Shown here: piece by piece, positions 17,389-26,583 of the stretch
Numbering within the stretch: the stretch's first letter is position 1
Layout: each line of letters opens with the position of its first letter
DNA from: Slackia isoflavoniconvertens
GTDB taxonomy: Bacteria > Actinomycetota > Coriobacteriia > Coriobacteriales > Eggerthellaceae
Length of the DNA stretch: 60,479 nucleotides
Direction of reading: 5' to 3'
Assembly: GCF_003725955.1 (NCBI RefSeq)
Contig: NZ_QIBZ01000015.1
Location: forward strand, 1-60,479
Notes under the pieces: model-generated
What the model saw: the letters and a program-made list of their open reading frames with translations, nothing else
The model's database searches: none
Told to the model about the DNA's origin: nothing
Translations under genes and position numbers: made by a program

Positions 17389-18015
17389 TTATGCAAACGT
17401 AACTTCCTTCTCGTTCGCCACAGCGCCCGTGGTGTCGCCGACTTCTTTTGCGGCCGGGCAGGCGTTGATGATAACGCTCGGGTTGGTGATGGACGGGTCG
17501 GCCATCGGCGCGATGGCGTGCACCGCATCGGGGTGCGCCTTTTTCAGCTCGTCCAAATCGCCCCACTCAAGAGCGCGCAGCGGGCAGGCCTCGACGCAGA
17601 TGGGGCGCTTGCCCTCGGCGATGCGGTCGCGACACATGTCGCACTTCACGGCCTTGTTCTTTTCCTTCACCAGAATGGGCACGCCAAACGGGCAGGCGTC
17701 CACACAGGCGCCCGTACCAGTACATACGTCTTCCTTAATATAGACGATGCCGTCTTCGTCCTTCTCGATCGCACCCGTGGGGCATGCGGCAAAGCACTTC
17801 GGGCTTTCGCAGTGATTGCATGCCTCAGACAAGTGATACGCATACGTGGTGGCGGTCACTGTGCCGTCTGCATTCTCGACGAACTCGCCGCCCTCGTAGT
17901 CGAACACGCGACGGAAAGCCGCCTCGGTGGACAGGTCGTGATAGTCTTTGCACGCCATTTCGCAGGTACGGCAGCCCGTGCAGCGCGTGCTATCGAAATA
18001 AAATCCGTAAGCCAT
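17389..18015 (-). CDS. Four-cluster ferredoxin subunit of DMSO-reductase-type complex (DmsB)
   Basis: The 208-residue protein begins MAYGFYFDSTRCTGCRTCEMAC. It continues with CNHCESPKCFAACP, CTGTGACVDACP and CDMCRDRI...CVEACPLRA, four binding sets for [4Fe-4S] clusters. In the second-last set a CTGTGAC spacing replaces the more usual CIGCxxC. It lies 31 bp after dmsA and so is its most likely partner. An AGGGGG box precedes the ATG. Confidence 0.92.
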   Translation of the reverse strand: MAYGFYFDSTRCTGCRTCEMACKDYHDLSTEAAFRRVFDYEGGEFVENADGTVTATTYAYHLSEACNHCESPKCFAACPTGAIEKDEDGIVYIKEDVCTGTGACVDACPFGVPILVKEKNKAVKCDMCRDRIAEGKRPICVEACPLRALEWGDLDELKKAHPDAVHAIAPMADPSITNPSVIINACPAAKEVGDTTGAVANEKEVTFA

Positions 18016-18046
18016 TTTTCAATTCCCCCTCTTTCTTGCTCGCGCT

Positions 18047-20539
18047 TTACGCCTTAGCAACCTGGACGATCATCGAATGCGCCGGGCCGTTGCCCTTGGC
18101 CAGCGGCGTGGGCTTGTAGGTTGTCAGCGTGTTCACGCAACCGCCCTCGTCAATCCTGTCGCCCGACATGTCAGCCTTGTGCCATGCGCCCTGCGGAATG
18201 CCAACCGTACCAGGAATAATACGCGGCGTGACTTTGGCTTCGATACGAATCTCGCCCGCAGGGCTCTTAACAGCGAGCATGTCGCCGTTAGCGATACCGC
18301 GAGGCGCAGCGTCGGCGGGATTGATCCACAGTTGCTGGCGCGCAACTTGCTCAAGCTCGGGAATGAATCCGTAGGAGCTGTGCGTGCGGCTCTTGTGATG
18401 GAAGCCAGTGCAATACAGCGGATACTCATCGGTCGTGGAGCCATAACCCTGGAAGCCCGGAGTGAACACAGGGATGGGATTGATATGCTCGTCTTCGGCG
18501 AGCTCCCACGTATCGTTCAGACCGGCAAGCGCCTCGGAGTAAATCTCAATCTTGCCCGACGGCGTGGCCAACGGGTGGCCTTCGGGGTCGTCGCGGAAAT
18601 CTTTCAGTCCAATGACGGGCTCAAGCTTCGCCTTGTAAACGCCTTGTTCACGAATTTCGTCCCATGTTGGCATTTCGGGATGAGCCTCGCGGCCCTGCTC
18701 ATAGAGATACTTAACCCAGTCGTCATGTGTACGGCCTTCGGTAAACTCATCTTTCTTACCAAATTTGTCGGCGATGTCGGCGCACACATCGTAGCTGCTA
18801 CGGCATTCGCCTGGAGCTTCCTGGGCGGGACCGCCGACCGTAACGCCCGTATACCATTCGGAGTAACCCTGAGTCTGCATGTTGAGCTGCTCGGAACGCA
18901 TGGCATCGGGCAGGAGGATGTCGGCGTATTTCGCAGAATCGGTCATAACGGTATCCCATACCAAAATGAACTCGCATTTGGATTCATCAACAAGAATGTC
19001 GTGCGTATGGTTGATATCGTCATGCTGATTGGTCAAACAGTTGCCCGCATAATTCCAGATAAATTTGAAATCGCTCTGAAGCTTTTCAGCGCCCATGATG
19101 CCGGCATTGGTTGCGGTCATTTCATGACCGTGGTCGACAGCGTTAACCCACTGATATACAGGGATGGTGGTTTTCACCGGATTCTTCGACGGAAGGCTGC
19201 CAACCAGGTATACGGGCGGTTCGGCTTCGCGCTGACCGGTATTGGTGCCAGGCAGGCCAATTTGACCCAACAAAATAGGAAGCATGCAAATAGCGCGCGT
19301 GGTGTCTTCGCCATTAGTATGGCGCTGAGGACCCCAGCCCTGGCACACAAACGGAGCTTTTGCGGCAGCCAAGTCGGACGCCAATTGGCGAATGGTATCG
19401 ACGGGGATTTGCGTAATGGTCGCAGCCCACTCGGGAGTCTTTTCGACCATATCGTAGCCAGTACCCATAATGTAATCTTTGTACGACTTGTTCTGGCCCT
19501 TTGCGCTTTCGGGCATAGTATCGTCATCATAACCGACGGTATATTTGTCCAGGAACTCTTTATTCACCTGGCCATTGGCAATCCACTCGTGTGCGATGCC
19601 CGCAACAAGCGCGGCATCGGTTCCGGGGCGAATAGGCAGCCATTCATCGGGATGGCCCGACGCGGTTTCATTCATGCGATAGTCGATATTGACGATCTTG
19701 CCACCGCGGCCAGTTACGGCCTCGCGAACACGCGCGAAATCCCATACGGCGTTGGCTCCACCCATGCGCGTTTCCGCGGGGCTGTTGCCGAACATCACCA
19801 CAAGGTCGGAATTCGCTTCAGCCTCGCTAAACGAACTCGCATTTACCGCATCATAGCAGCTGAACGCCGTCGCCGGCTTCCCAAGCGTAACGTGGTTACC
19901 ATCTTTATCAAGATTCGCGGAGCTGCCGTACATATACGGCATAGCAGCCGAGAGCATGTGCGTAGAGTAGTCGTAACCTTGATTTACATATCCGCCCAAA
20001 AGGCTCAACAGGCGCAAGCCCGGCTGCTTGCCCGTCGTGGAATGCATGCCCGTTGCATAGTTTACATAAATGGCTTCATTGCCATAGGTCTCAATGGTGT
20101 ACTTCAGCTTATCGGCAATGGTCGAAATTGCTTCATCCCAGCTGATTTGCTCAAACTTGCCCTCACCGCGCTTGCCAACGCGCTTCATCGGGTACAGCAG
20201 GCGATCGGGGCTGTTCAGCCAACGACGCATGGAGCGACCGCGCAGGCAGGCGCGTGCCTGAAAATCGTCGTCTCCCGTATTGTCGGTTTCCATATACTGC
20301 ACTTTGCCGTCTTTGGAATGCCACTGGAAAACACAGTTGCCACCACAGTTGACATTGCACTGGCTCCACGCGATGGCCTCGTTTGCTTCAACAGCGGAGC
20401 CTTCGCCTTTCTTGTCTCCCGCCGGCGAGCAGCCGAACATTGAGCTAGCGCCCAGTGCGCTTGCGGCCACCGCAGCGCCCGCGAACGACCCCTTTACGAA
20501 GTTTCGACGCGTAAAGCCACGCTTCTCATTCTCGCTCAT
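18047..20539 (-). CDS. dmsA: DMSO-reductase-family molybdopterin oxidoreductase, Tat-exported
   Basis: The 830-residue catalytic subunit has a twin-arginine leader (FTRRNFVKGS, about residues 9-18) followed by a hydrophobic stretch and a Cys (MFGCSP). The N-terminal [4Fe-4S] motif is CNVNCGGNCVFQ...CLRGRS. Molybdopterin-binding segments follow, and the dinucleotide-binding domain lies at the C-terminus (SYGFIPELEQVARQQLWINPADAAPRG). It belongs to the DMSO/TMAO-type group; the substrate cannot be told from sequence alone. ATG 20539 follows AGAAGGGGGA; an in-frame GTG 12 codons upstream is less likely. The LuxR regulator diverges upstream. Confidence 0.92.
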   Translation of the reverse strand: MSENEKRGFTRRNFVKGSFAGAAVAASALGASSMFGCSPAGDKKGEGSAVEANEAIAWSQCNVNCGGNCVFQWHSKDGKVQYMETDNTGDDDFQARACLRGRSMRRWLNSPDRLLYPMKRVGKRGEGKFEQISWDEAISTIADKLKYTIETYGNEAIYVNYATGMHSTTGKQPGLRLLSLLGGYVNQGYDYSTHMLSAAMPYMYGSSANLDKDGNHVTLGKPATAFSCYDAVNASSFSEAEANSDLVVMFGNSPAETRMGGANAVWDFARVREAVTGRGGKIVNIDYRMNETASGHPDEWLPIRPGTDAALVAGIAHEWIANGQVNKEFLDKYTVGYDDDTMPESAKGQNKSYKDYIMGTGYDMVEKTPEWAATITQIPVDTIRQLASDLAAAKAPFVCQGWGPQRHTNGEDTTRAICMLPILLGQIGLPGTNTGQREAEPPVYLVGSLPSKNPVKTTIPVYQWVNAVDHGHEMTATNAGIMGAEKLQSDFKFIWNYAGNCLTNQHDDINHTHDILVDESKCEFILVWDTVMTDSAKYADILLPDAMRSEQLNMQTQGYSEWYTGVTVGGPAQEAPGECRSSYDVCADIADKFGKKDEFTEGRTHDDWVKYLYEQGREAHPEMPTWDEIREQGVYKAKLEPVIGLKDFRDDPEGHPLATPSGKIEIYSEALAGLNDTWELAEDEHINPIPVFTPGFQGYGSTTDEYPLYCTGFHHKSRTHSSYGFIPELEQVARQQLWINPADAAPRGIANGDMLAVKSPAGEIRIEAKVTPRIIPGTVGIPQGAWHKADMSGDRIDEGGCVNTLTTYKPTPLAKGNGPAHSMIVQVAKA

Positions 20540-20777
20540 CTTTCCCCCTTCTTTCAGGTTTCCCTTCAAGCCCACATGACATAGGAGCCATGCATCGTGC
20601 TGCTACCGTACGGGAAAAGACCAGATGAACGCATCACACCCCACATGTGATTTCGTGCAATTACGCATGCAATGGCAAAATTCAAGGGCATTTGCGCTTG
20701 CGCGAGAGCCGATCGATAGGCACACTGAAATGAGCAATCTCTCATTAATCGCATGACATACGCAGGAAGGATTCAGC
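20540..20777. promoter_or_regulatory. Divergent control region between dmsA and the LuxR gene
   Basis: The 238-bp interval carries a perfect inverted repeat ATCACA-N7-TGTGAT (20633-20651) that could be an operator; its spacing and polarity differ from a standard CRP site. A second symmetric text GAGCAATCTCTC lies near the LuxR start. No clear -35/-10 pair could be assigned. Confidence 0.4.
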
Positions 20778-22397
20778 ATGGGGAAATCGACGTTGGCACC
20801 GCACGCCTCCGTTGCGGGCTTCGCGATTTTTCTTGTGGTGTATGCAACTCAAATTTGGGGCGGCGTATTCCCGTTTCTGCCGACCGATTTTCAAACGCAA
20901 GAAGTCACCCTGACGTTCTACCTTTCGCAGTCGTTGGCGTTTTGCGCATCGTATGTCGCGAGCGCATTTGGATCATACTACGTGCCCTCCGCAGCACGAC
21001 GAATGCTTGTCACTCTCTCCATCTCACTCGCTTTCATAGGATCATGCTTTATCATCGCGGTCATGTACGTTCCCATGTTCACGCTCGGCCTCATCGTTGC
21101 CGGAGGCGCATTCCTCGGCGTGGGATGCGCGGGCATTTTCATGCTTTGGCAACGTTATTTTTCCTCGATTTCTGCACCTGAGTGCAACTGGAGGCTTATC
21201 GCTGGAACCGCTTTTGGCTCCCTGCTTTATTTCATGCTCTACTTGATTCCCAATTCACTTACCGCATTTCTCATTCCCGTGGTGCTTCTGCCGATTTGCG
21301 CGCTGTGCCTATCTCTTTCGGTGCGCGAGATGGACTTCGACCAATCGATGTTCGAAGATATTCCACGAGAACATCCACAAGTATATGCGCGTATGCTCCA
21401 CAACTTCTGGCGATCAGCCGGCGGGTTGGGGGCGCTTGCCTTCGCAGCCGGCCTGGCACGAGGCGTTGCCATTGTGGAACCCGATATTCAAATCGCAGTA
21501 AACACGACATCCATGGCAGGCGTGCTCATTGCATGCGGTTTTTTGATTGTCGCATGGCGCTGGTTCCCATTCCAATTTAGCCTCAGGTCGGCGTTTCGCG
21601 CGGTATATCCCATCATGTTCACAGGCTTACTGCTTTTCCCTTTTGCACAAGGAGCGGGGCTTACGCTCTTCGCCAGCGTCGCATACACAGTATTTTCGAT
21701 TATGGTGCTCGTCCTCATGATGCAGAGTGCCCAAATCGCACGAGACCGCGGCACAAACCCTGTATTCGCTTATGCATTTTTTGGAGCATGCGCATACGTG
21801 CCTCAAGCACTCGGATTCATCTTAGGATGGATAACGCTCGATATCGACGTAACGGGCATAGGGAAAACCGCAATTCTTTCCATGCTCGCCGCATATGCAC
21901 TCGGCATGTCACTGTATTTTTCGGCAGGCACGCTTTTGGGACCGTCAAAAAACGGAACGCCGCGACGCGATGACCAAATTGAGCTCACAAGCGGAAAGGC
22001 ATGGAAAGCCCCCGAAGAGGCAATGTTCTCCAAGAGTCCCATAGAAAGCGAAGAAGGAGCCGCAGACGCACCTGTCGGATCTCTCCAACACAGTGGACGA
22101 CAATCCGACAAAAAGCCCTCAAAAACGCGGCGCCCTATAGGCGATGATGGGCTTGTTATTACTGATCGTCTGTCAAAGCAATGTTTGGTGCTTAAACGAG
22201 ACTACGGTCTTTCGGCACGCGAAACTGAGGTATGCGAGCTTATCGCTCGTGGACGCAGCGTTGCCGCGATTGCCGAAGAGCTTTTCGTTTCCGAGAATAC
22301 CGTGCGCACGCATAGCAAACACATCTACACAAAGCTCGATATCCACTCGCGCCAAGAACTTGGCGAACTGCTGAGCACAGTTGATCCCACGCTTTAG
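20778..22397 (+). CDS. LuxR-family regulator with N-terminal multi-span membrane module
   Basis: The 539-residue protein has about 12 hydrophobic segments in residues 10-395, then a ~70-residue low-complexity linker (SPIESEEGAADAPVG). It ends with a GerE/LuxR helix-turn-helix (GLSARETEVCELIARGRSVA, then AEELFVSENTVRTHSKHIYTKL, about residues 475-530). Such membrane LuxR proteins are abundant in Eggerthellaceae beside molybdoenzyme operons and are thought to sense substrates at the membrane. The ATG follows AGGAAGGA. It likely controls the divergent dmsA cluster; that is inference from position. Confidence 0.88.
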   Translation: MGKSTLAPHASVAGFAIFLVVYATQIWGGVFPFLPTDFQTQEVTLTFYLSQSLAFCASYVASAFGSYYVPSAARRMLVTLSISLAFIGSCFIIAVMYVPMFTLGLIVAGGAFLGVGCAGIFMLWQRYFSSISAPECNWRLIAGTAFGSLLYFMLYLIPNSLTAFLIPVVLLPICALCLSLSVREMDFDQSMFEDIPREHPQVYARMLHNFWRSAGGLGALAFAAGLARGVAIVEPDIQIAVNTTSMAGVLIACGFLIVAWRWFPFQFSLRSAFRAVYPIMFTGLLLFPFAQGAGLTLFASVAYTVFSIMVLVLMMQSAQIARDRGTNPVFAYAFFGACAYVPQALGFILGWITLDIDVTGIGKTAILSMLAAYALGMSLYFSAGTLLGPSKNGTPRRDDQIELTSGKAWKAPEEAMFSKSPIESEEGAADAPVGSLQHSGRQSDKKPSKTRRPIGDDGLVITDRLSKQCLVLKRDYGLSARETEVCELIARGRSVAAIAEELFVSENTVRTHSKHIYTKLDIHSRQELGELLSTVDPTL

Positions 22398-22496
22398 CCG
22401 CGCAGACAAAACACGCCCGCGAGAATGCCGCGTCAGAAAAGCGGCAAATCCAACACTGCGCCCCCGCGCATTCCATCGCCGCAACCGGCCGCTTCA

Positions 22497-22535
22497 ACAA
22501 ACCTGTTAAACGCTACGAGCATTTAACAGGTTTGT
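22497..22535. terminator. GCT/AGC-centred palindrome, copy 2, between convergent genes
   Basis: 18-bp arms (starting ACAAACCTGTTAAACGCT) with one mismatch flank ACG. It lies between the convergent LuxR and polyferredoxin genes, so it can stop transcription in either direction, although the U-runs are short. It shares the core TGTTAAA-GCT...AGCATTTAACA with 11556-11584. Confidence 0.55.
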
Positions 22536-22549
22536 CGCCGGCAAAACGA

Positions 22550-23797
22550 TTACAGGAAGCTCACCCTTGAACAGGCGGTACACTTGGTTTCGTCAGCCTT
22601 CGGCTTGAAGGGGCGACCGCACTTTTCGCATAGCTGAACCGCAAGGTCATGCTCGACTTTCGCAGGAAGCTTGCGCGTGGTTATTTCAGCCCAGCCGCCA
22701 ATGTTTTCTTCGGGGCAACTCATATAGCACAAACCGCACTGGGTGCAGCGCGACGCGTCATGCACGAACGCCTGGCCAAGCGATATATTGCGCGCGAGCT
22801 CTTCGTCGATGGCGGCAAGAGCCGCCTCTTTCGCCTCGTTCAGCGCCTGAGTCGAAGTTCCGGCAGGAGCAGCTTGGTAGGTAAACGAAACCTCGTCGCT
22901 CGAATCACTCCCGGAAGGCTCAATAATCACGGGAATTTTACGGCGTTTCACTTCACGCTCGACCTCGCGGCGCTTTTGCTCCGCAGCATATTCGGGAATA
23001 CGCAGCTCAATCGCGCCATGGGGACACATTTTCGAGCAAATCTCGCATCCGCGGCAATTGCCGTCTTCGGTAAGCGTGAGCCACGTGACTTCGGGGCGTT
23101 CTTCCTCGGGAATTTCGCGCAACGTTTCAAGCAAAATGGCGCGGTAGTGCGACACGCGGCCCTGCTCGTCCATATCGGACAGTAGTTCCTCGGCGCCTCG
23201 CTTCACGGTAGACATCGCACCCTCGAACGCCGTGCGCTTCGATGCGCCCGAACCCGCATGCGCCCCTTCGGGTACGCGAGAATGAATACGTTTCTTGAAT
23301 TCCTCCGGGCCAAAAAAGCGTTTCAAGCTGCTGATCAGGTCATGCACGCCTTCGCGAAGATCATCGTTCTGGCATTCGCGGCATGCCTTCACCTTGAGCA
23401 CCACGGGCTTTTTCAGCGCAAGCGCTGCCACAAGCTCCCACGGAATCGATGCCAAGCAATGCGCGCGAACGTTGGCCTGGCCTTTATGCTGATCGCACGC
23501 CACCACCACAACGTCGCCTGCGCTGCCGGCGTTCGCAAGAGCCGTATCGAGGCTCGCCGACGATTCATGGATTGCCTGCGTAGGACACGCCGTAACGCAC
23601 AGATTGCAATTCGTGCAACCGCGCCAGCTGATTTCCTTTGCGGCGATATCGATGTTTTTCGGGCATGCATCGGCGCAATCGGAACAGGGATATTTGCGCT
23701 GCACCGTATTCAAGCAATACTGGTCAAGGCGCATAGGATGGCTCTCGTGGGCAGCATAGCCCAGCGCGTAAAGTGCAACATTATCGACAAGAGCCAT
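22550..23797 (-). CDS. Polyferredoxin-like iron-sulfur protein with C-terminal zinc ribbon
   Basis: The 415-residue cytoplasmic protein has [4Fe-4S] motifs CSDCADACP (about residue 38), CTNCNLCVTACP (about 60), CRGCEICSKMCP (about 250) and CTQCGLCYMSCP (about 354). It also has a short CRECQND segment and a terminal CEKCGRPF...CTAC zinc ribbon. The middle is charged and helical. I do not recognise a named family; the layout resembles ferredoxin/NapF-like accessory proteins of anaerobic oxidoreductases. The ATG follows AAGGGGG. It is convergent with the LuxR gene and 284 bp upstream of no gene of its own strand. The interval 23798-24081 contains no ORF worth calling. Confidence 0.75.
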   Translation of the reverse strand: MALVDNVALYALGYAAHESHPMRLDQYCLNTVQRKYPCSDCADACPKNIDIAAKEISWRGCTNCNLCVTACPTQAIHESSASLDTALANAGSAGDVVVVACDQHKGQANVRAHCLASIPWELVAALALKKPVVLKVKACRECQNDDLREGVHDLISSLKRFFGPEEFKKRIHSRVPEGAHAGSGASKRTAFEGAMSTVKRGAEELLSDMDEQGRVSHYRAILLETLREIPEEERPEVTWLTLTEDGNCRGCEICSKMCPHGAIELRIPEYAAEQKRREVEREVKRRKIPVIIEPSGSDSSDEVSFTYQAAPAGTSTQALNEAKEAALAAIDEELARNISLGQAFVHDASRCTQCGLCYMSCPEENIGGWAEITTRKLPAKVEHDLAVQLCEKCGRPFKPKADETKCTACSRVSFL

Positions 23798-24081
23798 GAA
23801 TCCCCCTTATTCGCGGCCAAAATTATTCGCATACGCGAACCATATGTATGGTAACGCAATACACGCCCCATCGCAGGGTGCATGCGACGCAAGCGACATC
23901 AAAAAAAGCTCGATTTGCGCAGGTTCTTCTTCGTTGCTCGACTTCGCCGATTGACAATTGCAGCAAACACCAGGTCAGATCTTCTCAAAATACTGGCGTA
24001 CTCGTGCCCGCTCCGAAAACCTGCGCAGACCGGGCATTTTTCAAAGCACAATCGAAATCGAATGGCGCCACGGCAAAACGC

Positions 24082-25248
24082 CTAGAAGGCTTCAACAATG
24101 GTGCCGCCGCCAGCCACCGAATCGCCCACGTAGGCAACGAGCGCCTGGCCAGGAGCGGCCGCTTGGCGAGGTTCGAGGTACGCCGCGCGCACCAAGCCAT
24201 CAGCATCAATTGAGAGTTCGGCAGGAATAGGAGATTGGCGATAATGCGCCTTCACCTGCACGTTCATAGTCTCACCAGCCAAAAGGGGCGGCATAACCCA
24301 GTTCCAATTCTTGGCCACGCAGCCTTGCGACGAGAGTTCCGCGCGCGGGCCCACTACTACCTGGTTGGCGGCCATGTTCTTGCCCAGCACAAAATAAGGC
24401 TCGGGAGCGCCTCCAATGCAGAGCCCCTTGCGCTGCCCAATGGTATAAGCAACGGCGCCCTTATGCTGGCCAAGCACCTTGCCTTGAGCATCGACGATCT
24501 CGCCCGGCTCGTACGACGAGCCGCGGTAGCGTTCCAAAAAGCCCAGATAGTCGCCATCGGGCACGAAGCATATATCTTGGCTATCGTGTTTTTGCGCATT
24601 GATGAAGCCTTGTTCTTCGGCGATTTCTCGCACGTGGGCCTTCGTGAAGCTGCCGAGAGGCAGAAGCGTGTGAGCCAATTGGTCTTGTGTCATGAAGGAG
24701 AGCACGTAGCTTTGGTCCTTCGTAGCATCAAGGCCGCGCCGCAACTCGAAACGAACGTCATCACTTGCGGGCGCATAATCGCGCGCCCACGAATCGGAAC
24801 CATCATCAACGCTCGCGGCGCTCGACACATCTTGCCCCGCACGCTCAATTCGAGCGTAATGACCGGTAGCAATGAAATCGCAGCCCAGTTCCTCGGCACG
24901 CTGCAAAAGCCTACTGAATTTCATGCGGCGATTGCATTCGATGCACGGATTGGGAGTATGTCCCGCTTCGTACTCTTCCACAAAAGGACGCATGACTTCG
25001 TCTTCGAACTCCGCAGAATAATCGAACACGTAATGCGGAATTCCCAGGCGGAACGCAACGTCGCGCGCATCTTCGACGTCATCGAGACTGCAACAGGTAT
25101 GGCCATCGTTGTTAATGGCATCGTTGTTGTACAGCTTCATGGTAGCGCCGATGCATTCGTAGCCTTGGCTCTGCAGCAGATACGCCGTCACGCTCGAATC
25201 GACGCCGCCGCTCATTGCAACAAGCACGCGCCCCTTAGATTTCGCCAT
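24082..25248 (-). CDS. mnmA: tRNA-specific 2-thiouridylase
   Basis: The 388-residue enzyme adds sulfur to uridine-34 of Lys, Glu and Gln tRNAs. The PP-loop AMSGGVDSSV (about residues 11-20), the nucleophile region PNPCIECNRRMKF (about 100) and the second catalytic Cys in SQDICFVPDGDY (about 213) are visible. A ~25-residue Asp/Ser/Ala insert near residues 140-165 is not usual. It is cotranscribed with the cysteine desulfurase 60 bp upstream, which supplies the persulfide sulfur. Confidence 0.95.
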   Translation of the reverse strand: MAKSKGRVLVAMSGGVDSSVTAYLLQSQGYECIGATMKLYNNDAINNDGHTCCSLDDVEDARDVAFRLGIPHYVFDYSAEFEDEVMRPFVEEYEAGHTPNPCIECNRRMKFSRLLQRAEELGCDFIATGHYARIERAGQDVSSAASVDDGSDSWARDYAPASDDVRFELRRGLDATKDQSYVLSFMTQDQLAHTLLPLGSFTKAHVREIAEEQGFINAQKHDSQDICFVPDGDYLGFLERYRGSSYEPGEIVDAQGKVLGQHKGAVAYTIGQRKGLCIGGAPEPYFVLGKNMAANQVVVGPRAELSSQGCVAKNWNWVMPPLLAGETMNVQVKAHYRQSPIPAELSIDADGLVRAAYLEPRQAAAPGQALVAYVGDSVAGGGTIVEAF

Positions 25249-25308
25249 ATTTATCCTTCTTCATCGGTTCCATTCCGCCGTTTTCGGCTCACGGCAGGCG
25301 CAGATATT

Positions 25309-26442
25309 TTACCGCTTGAGCGACATGGCGATTTCGTGCATTGCGGCAGCCGCGGCGTCTCCATCTTCTTGCGTGGTATCCACAGAAAACGAGAAGCGCA
25401 CAGCACCTTTCGCGAGCGATTCCGAAACGCCCATAGCGCGCAACACATGGCTAGTTTTCACCGCGCCCGCAGAACAGGCCGACCCCGCCGACGCACACAC
25501 GCCTCGTGCATCAAGCAGCGGAATAAGAACCTGGTGATCGAGTCCTTCGAAACATACATTCGAAATGCCCGGTACGCGTGGAGCCGCTTTTCCTACGACA
25601 TATGCACCCTCGATTTGTTCAAGCTGCTCTTCAAGGCGATCGCGCAAACCACGCACGCGAGTTGCATTCTCTTCCACGGTTTCGCACGCTTCTTCGAGCG
25701 CCGCAGCCAAGCCTACGATGCCTGGCACGTTTTCCGTGCCCGAACGACGGCCGCGCTCTTGACCGCCGCCGTACACGATAGACTCGGCGCCTTCGCGCGT
25801 ACGGCATACCAACGCGCCGACTCCCTTGGGGCCATGGAACTTGTGCGCCGAAATCGACAGCATATCGACCCCCAACGCTTCGGCATCGAGGCGCACGTGC
25901 CCAGCCGCCTGCACGGCATCGGTATGGAAAAGCGAGCCCGCAGCATGCGCCGCCTGCGCAATTTCGGCAACGGGCTGCAAAACGCCTGTTTCATTGTTCG
26001 CCGACATGACGCTCACGAGACACACATCGCCATCGAGAACGGCCTCGATAGCTCGAGCGCTCACGACGCCTGTCTCATCGGGATTGACGAGCGTAATCAC
26101 AAAGCCCTGGGCCTCCCAATAATCAAGCGCCCTGAGCACTGCAGGATGCTCGATGGACGAGGCAACCATGCGCATTCGATGGGCCCTGCGGCCAAATTCA
26201 GCTCCCGTTGCCAATGCCTGATTGTCGGCTTCGGTACCGCCAGAAGTAAAAACGATTTGGCGCGGCGTGCAACCGAGGCATTCCGCAACCGTTGCGCGAG
26301 CATTCATCACGGCATGCAGCGCCGTACGCCCCGCCGCGTGCACGCTCCCCGGATTGCCGAAGTCGACACCGAAATACGGCATCATTCGCTCAAGCACGCT
26401 TTCGTGCAATGCGGTTGTTGCGGCGTTATCGAGATATATCAT
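25309..26442 (-). CDS. Cysteine desulfurase (NifS/IscS family)
   Basis: The 377-residue PLP enzyme removes sulfur from cysteine. The PLP lysine lies in SISAHKFHGPKGVG (about residue 205) and the catalytic cysteine in the short loop SAGSACSAGAV (about 325). The early motif YLDNAATT is at the N-terminus. A [U34-thiolation] partner role is inferred because mnmA follows directly. No iscU-like scaffold is nearby. Its 5' region is an unusually AT-rich island with repeated GGTATC-type motifs. Confidence 0.93.
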   Translation of the reverse strand: MIYLDNAATTALHESVLERMMPYFGVDFGNPGSVHAAGRTALHAVMNARATVAECLGCTPRQIVFTSGGTEADNQALATGAEFGRRAHRMRMVASSIEHPAVLRALDYWEAQGFVITLVNPDETGVVSARAIEAVLDGDVCLVSVMSANNETGVLQPVAEIAQAAHAAGSLFHTDAVQAAGHVRLDAEALGVDMLSISAHKFHGPKGVGALVCRTREGAESIVYGGGQERGRRSGTENVPGIVGLAAALEEACETVEENATRVRGLRDRLEEQLEQIEGAYVVGKAAPRVPGISNVCFEGLDHQVLIPLLDARGVCASAGSACSAGAVKTSHVLRAMGVSESLAKGAVRFSFSVDTTQEDGDAAAAAMHEIAMSLKR

Positions 26443-26583
26443 AGTTACTTTTCGAAACCTTACATTATTAAGGTACTAGGCATTATTTTTATATCGGTAT
26501 CTCTTTGATACTTAAAGTTAATTTGCTTCTAGTTTCTTTTAGATACCTACATCCTAAATATATGCGAACATCTTTTAAATACC
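26443..26583. promoter_or_regulatory. AT-rich island with repeated GGTAT-type motifs, upstream of the desulfurase gene
   Basis: Read on the minus strand it contains GGTATTTAAAAGAT (26570-26583), GGTATCTAAAAGAAACTA (26530-26547) and the dyad GTATC-N5-GATAC (26497-26511). Matching motifs recur at 40953-41024 and 56726-56760. It may be an operator array controlling the desulfurase and mnmA; promoter boxes could not be fixed. Confidence 0.4.

Noticed and set aside
26443-26583. CRISPR-like or iteron array from the repeated GGTAT motifs
   Set aside because: Repeats are short, irregularly spaced and in both orientations; no regular spacer length and no cas or rep gene nearby. No CRISPR array is visible anywhere in the window.
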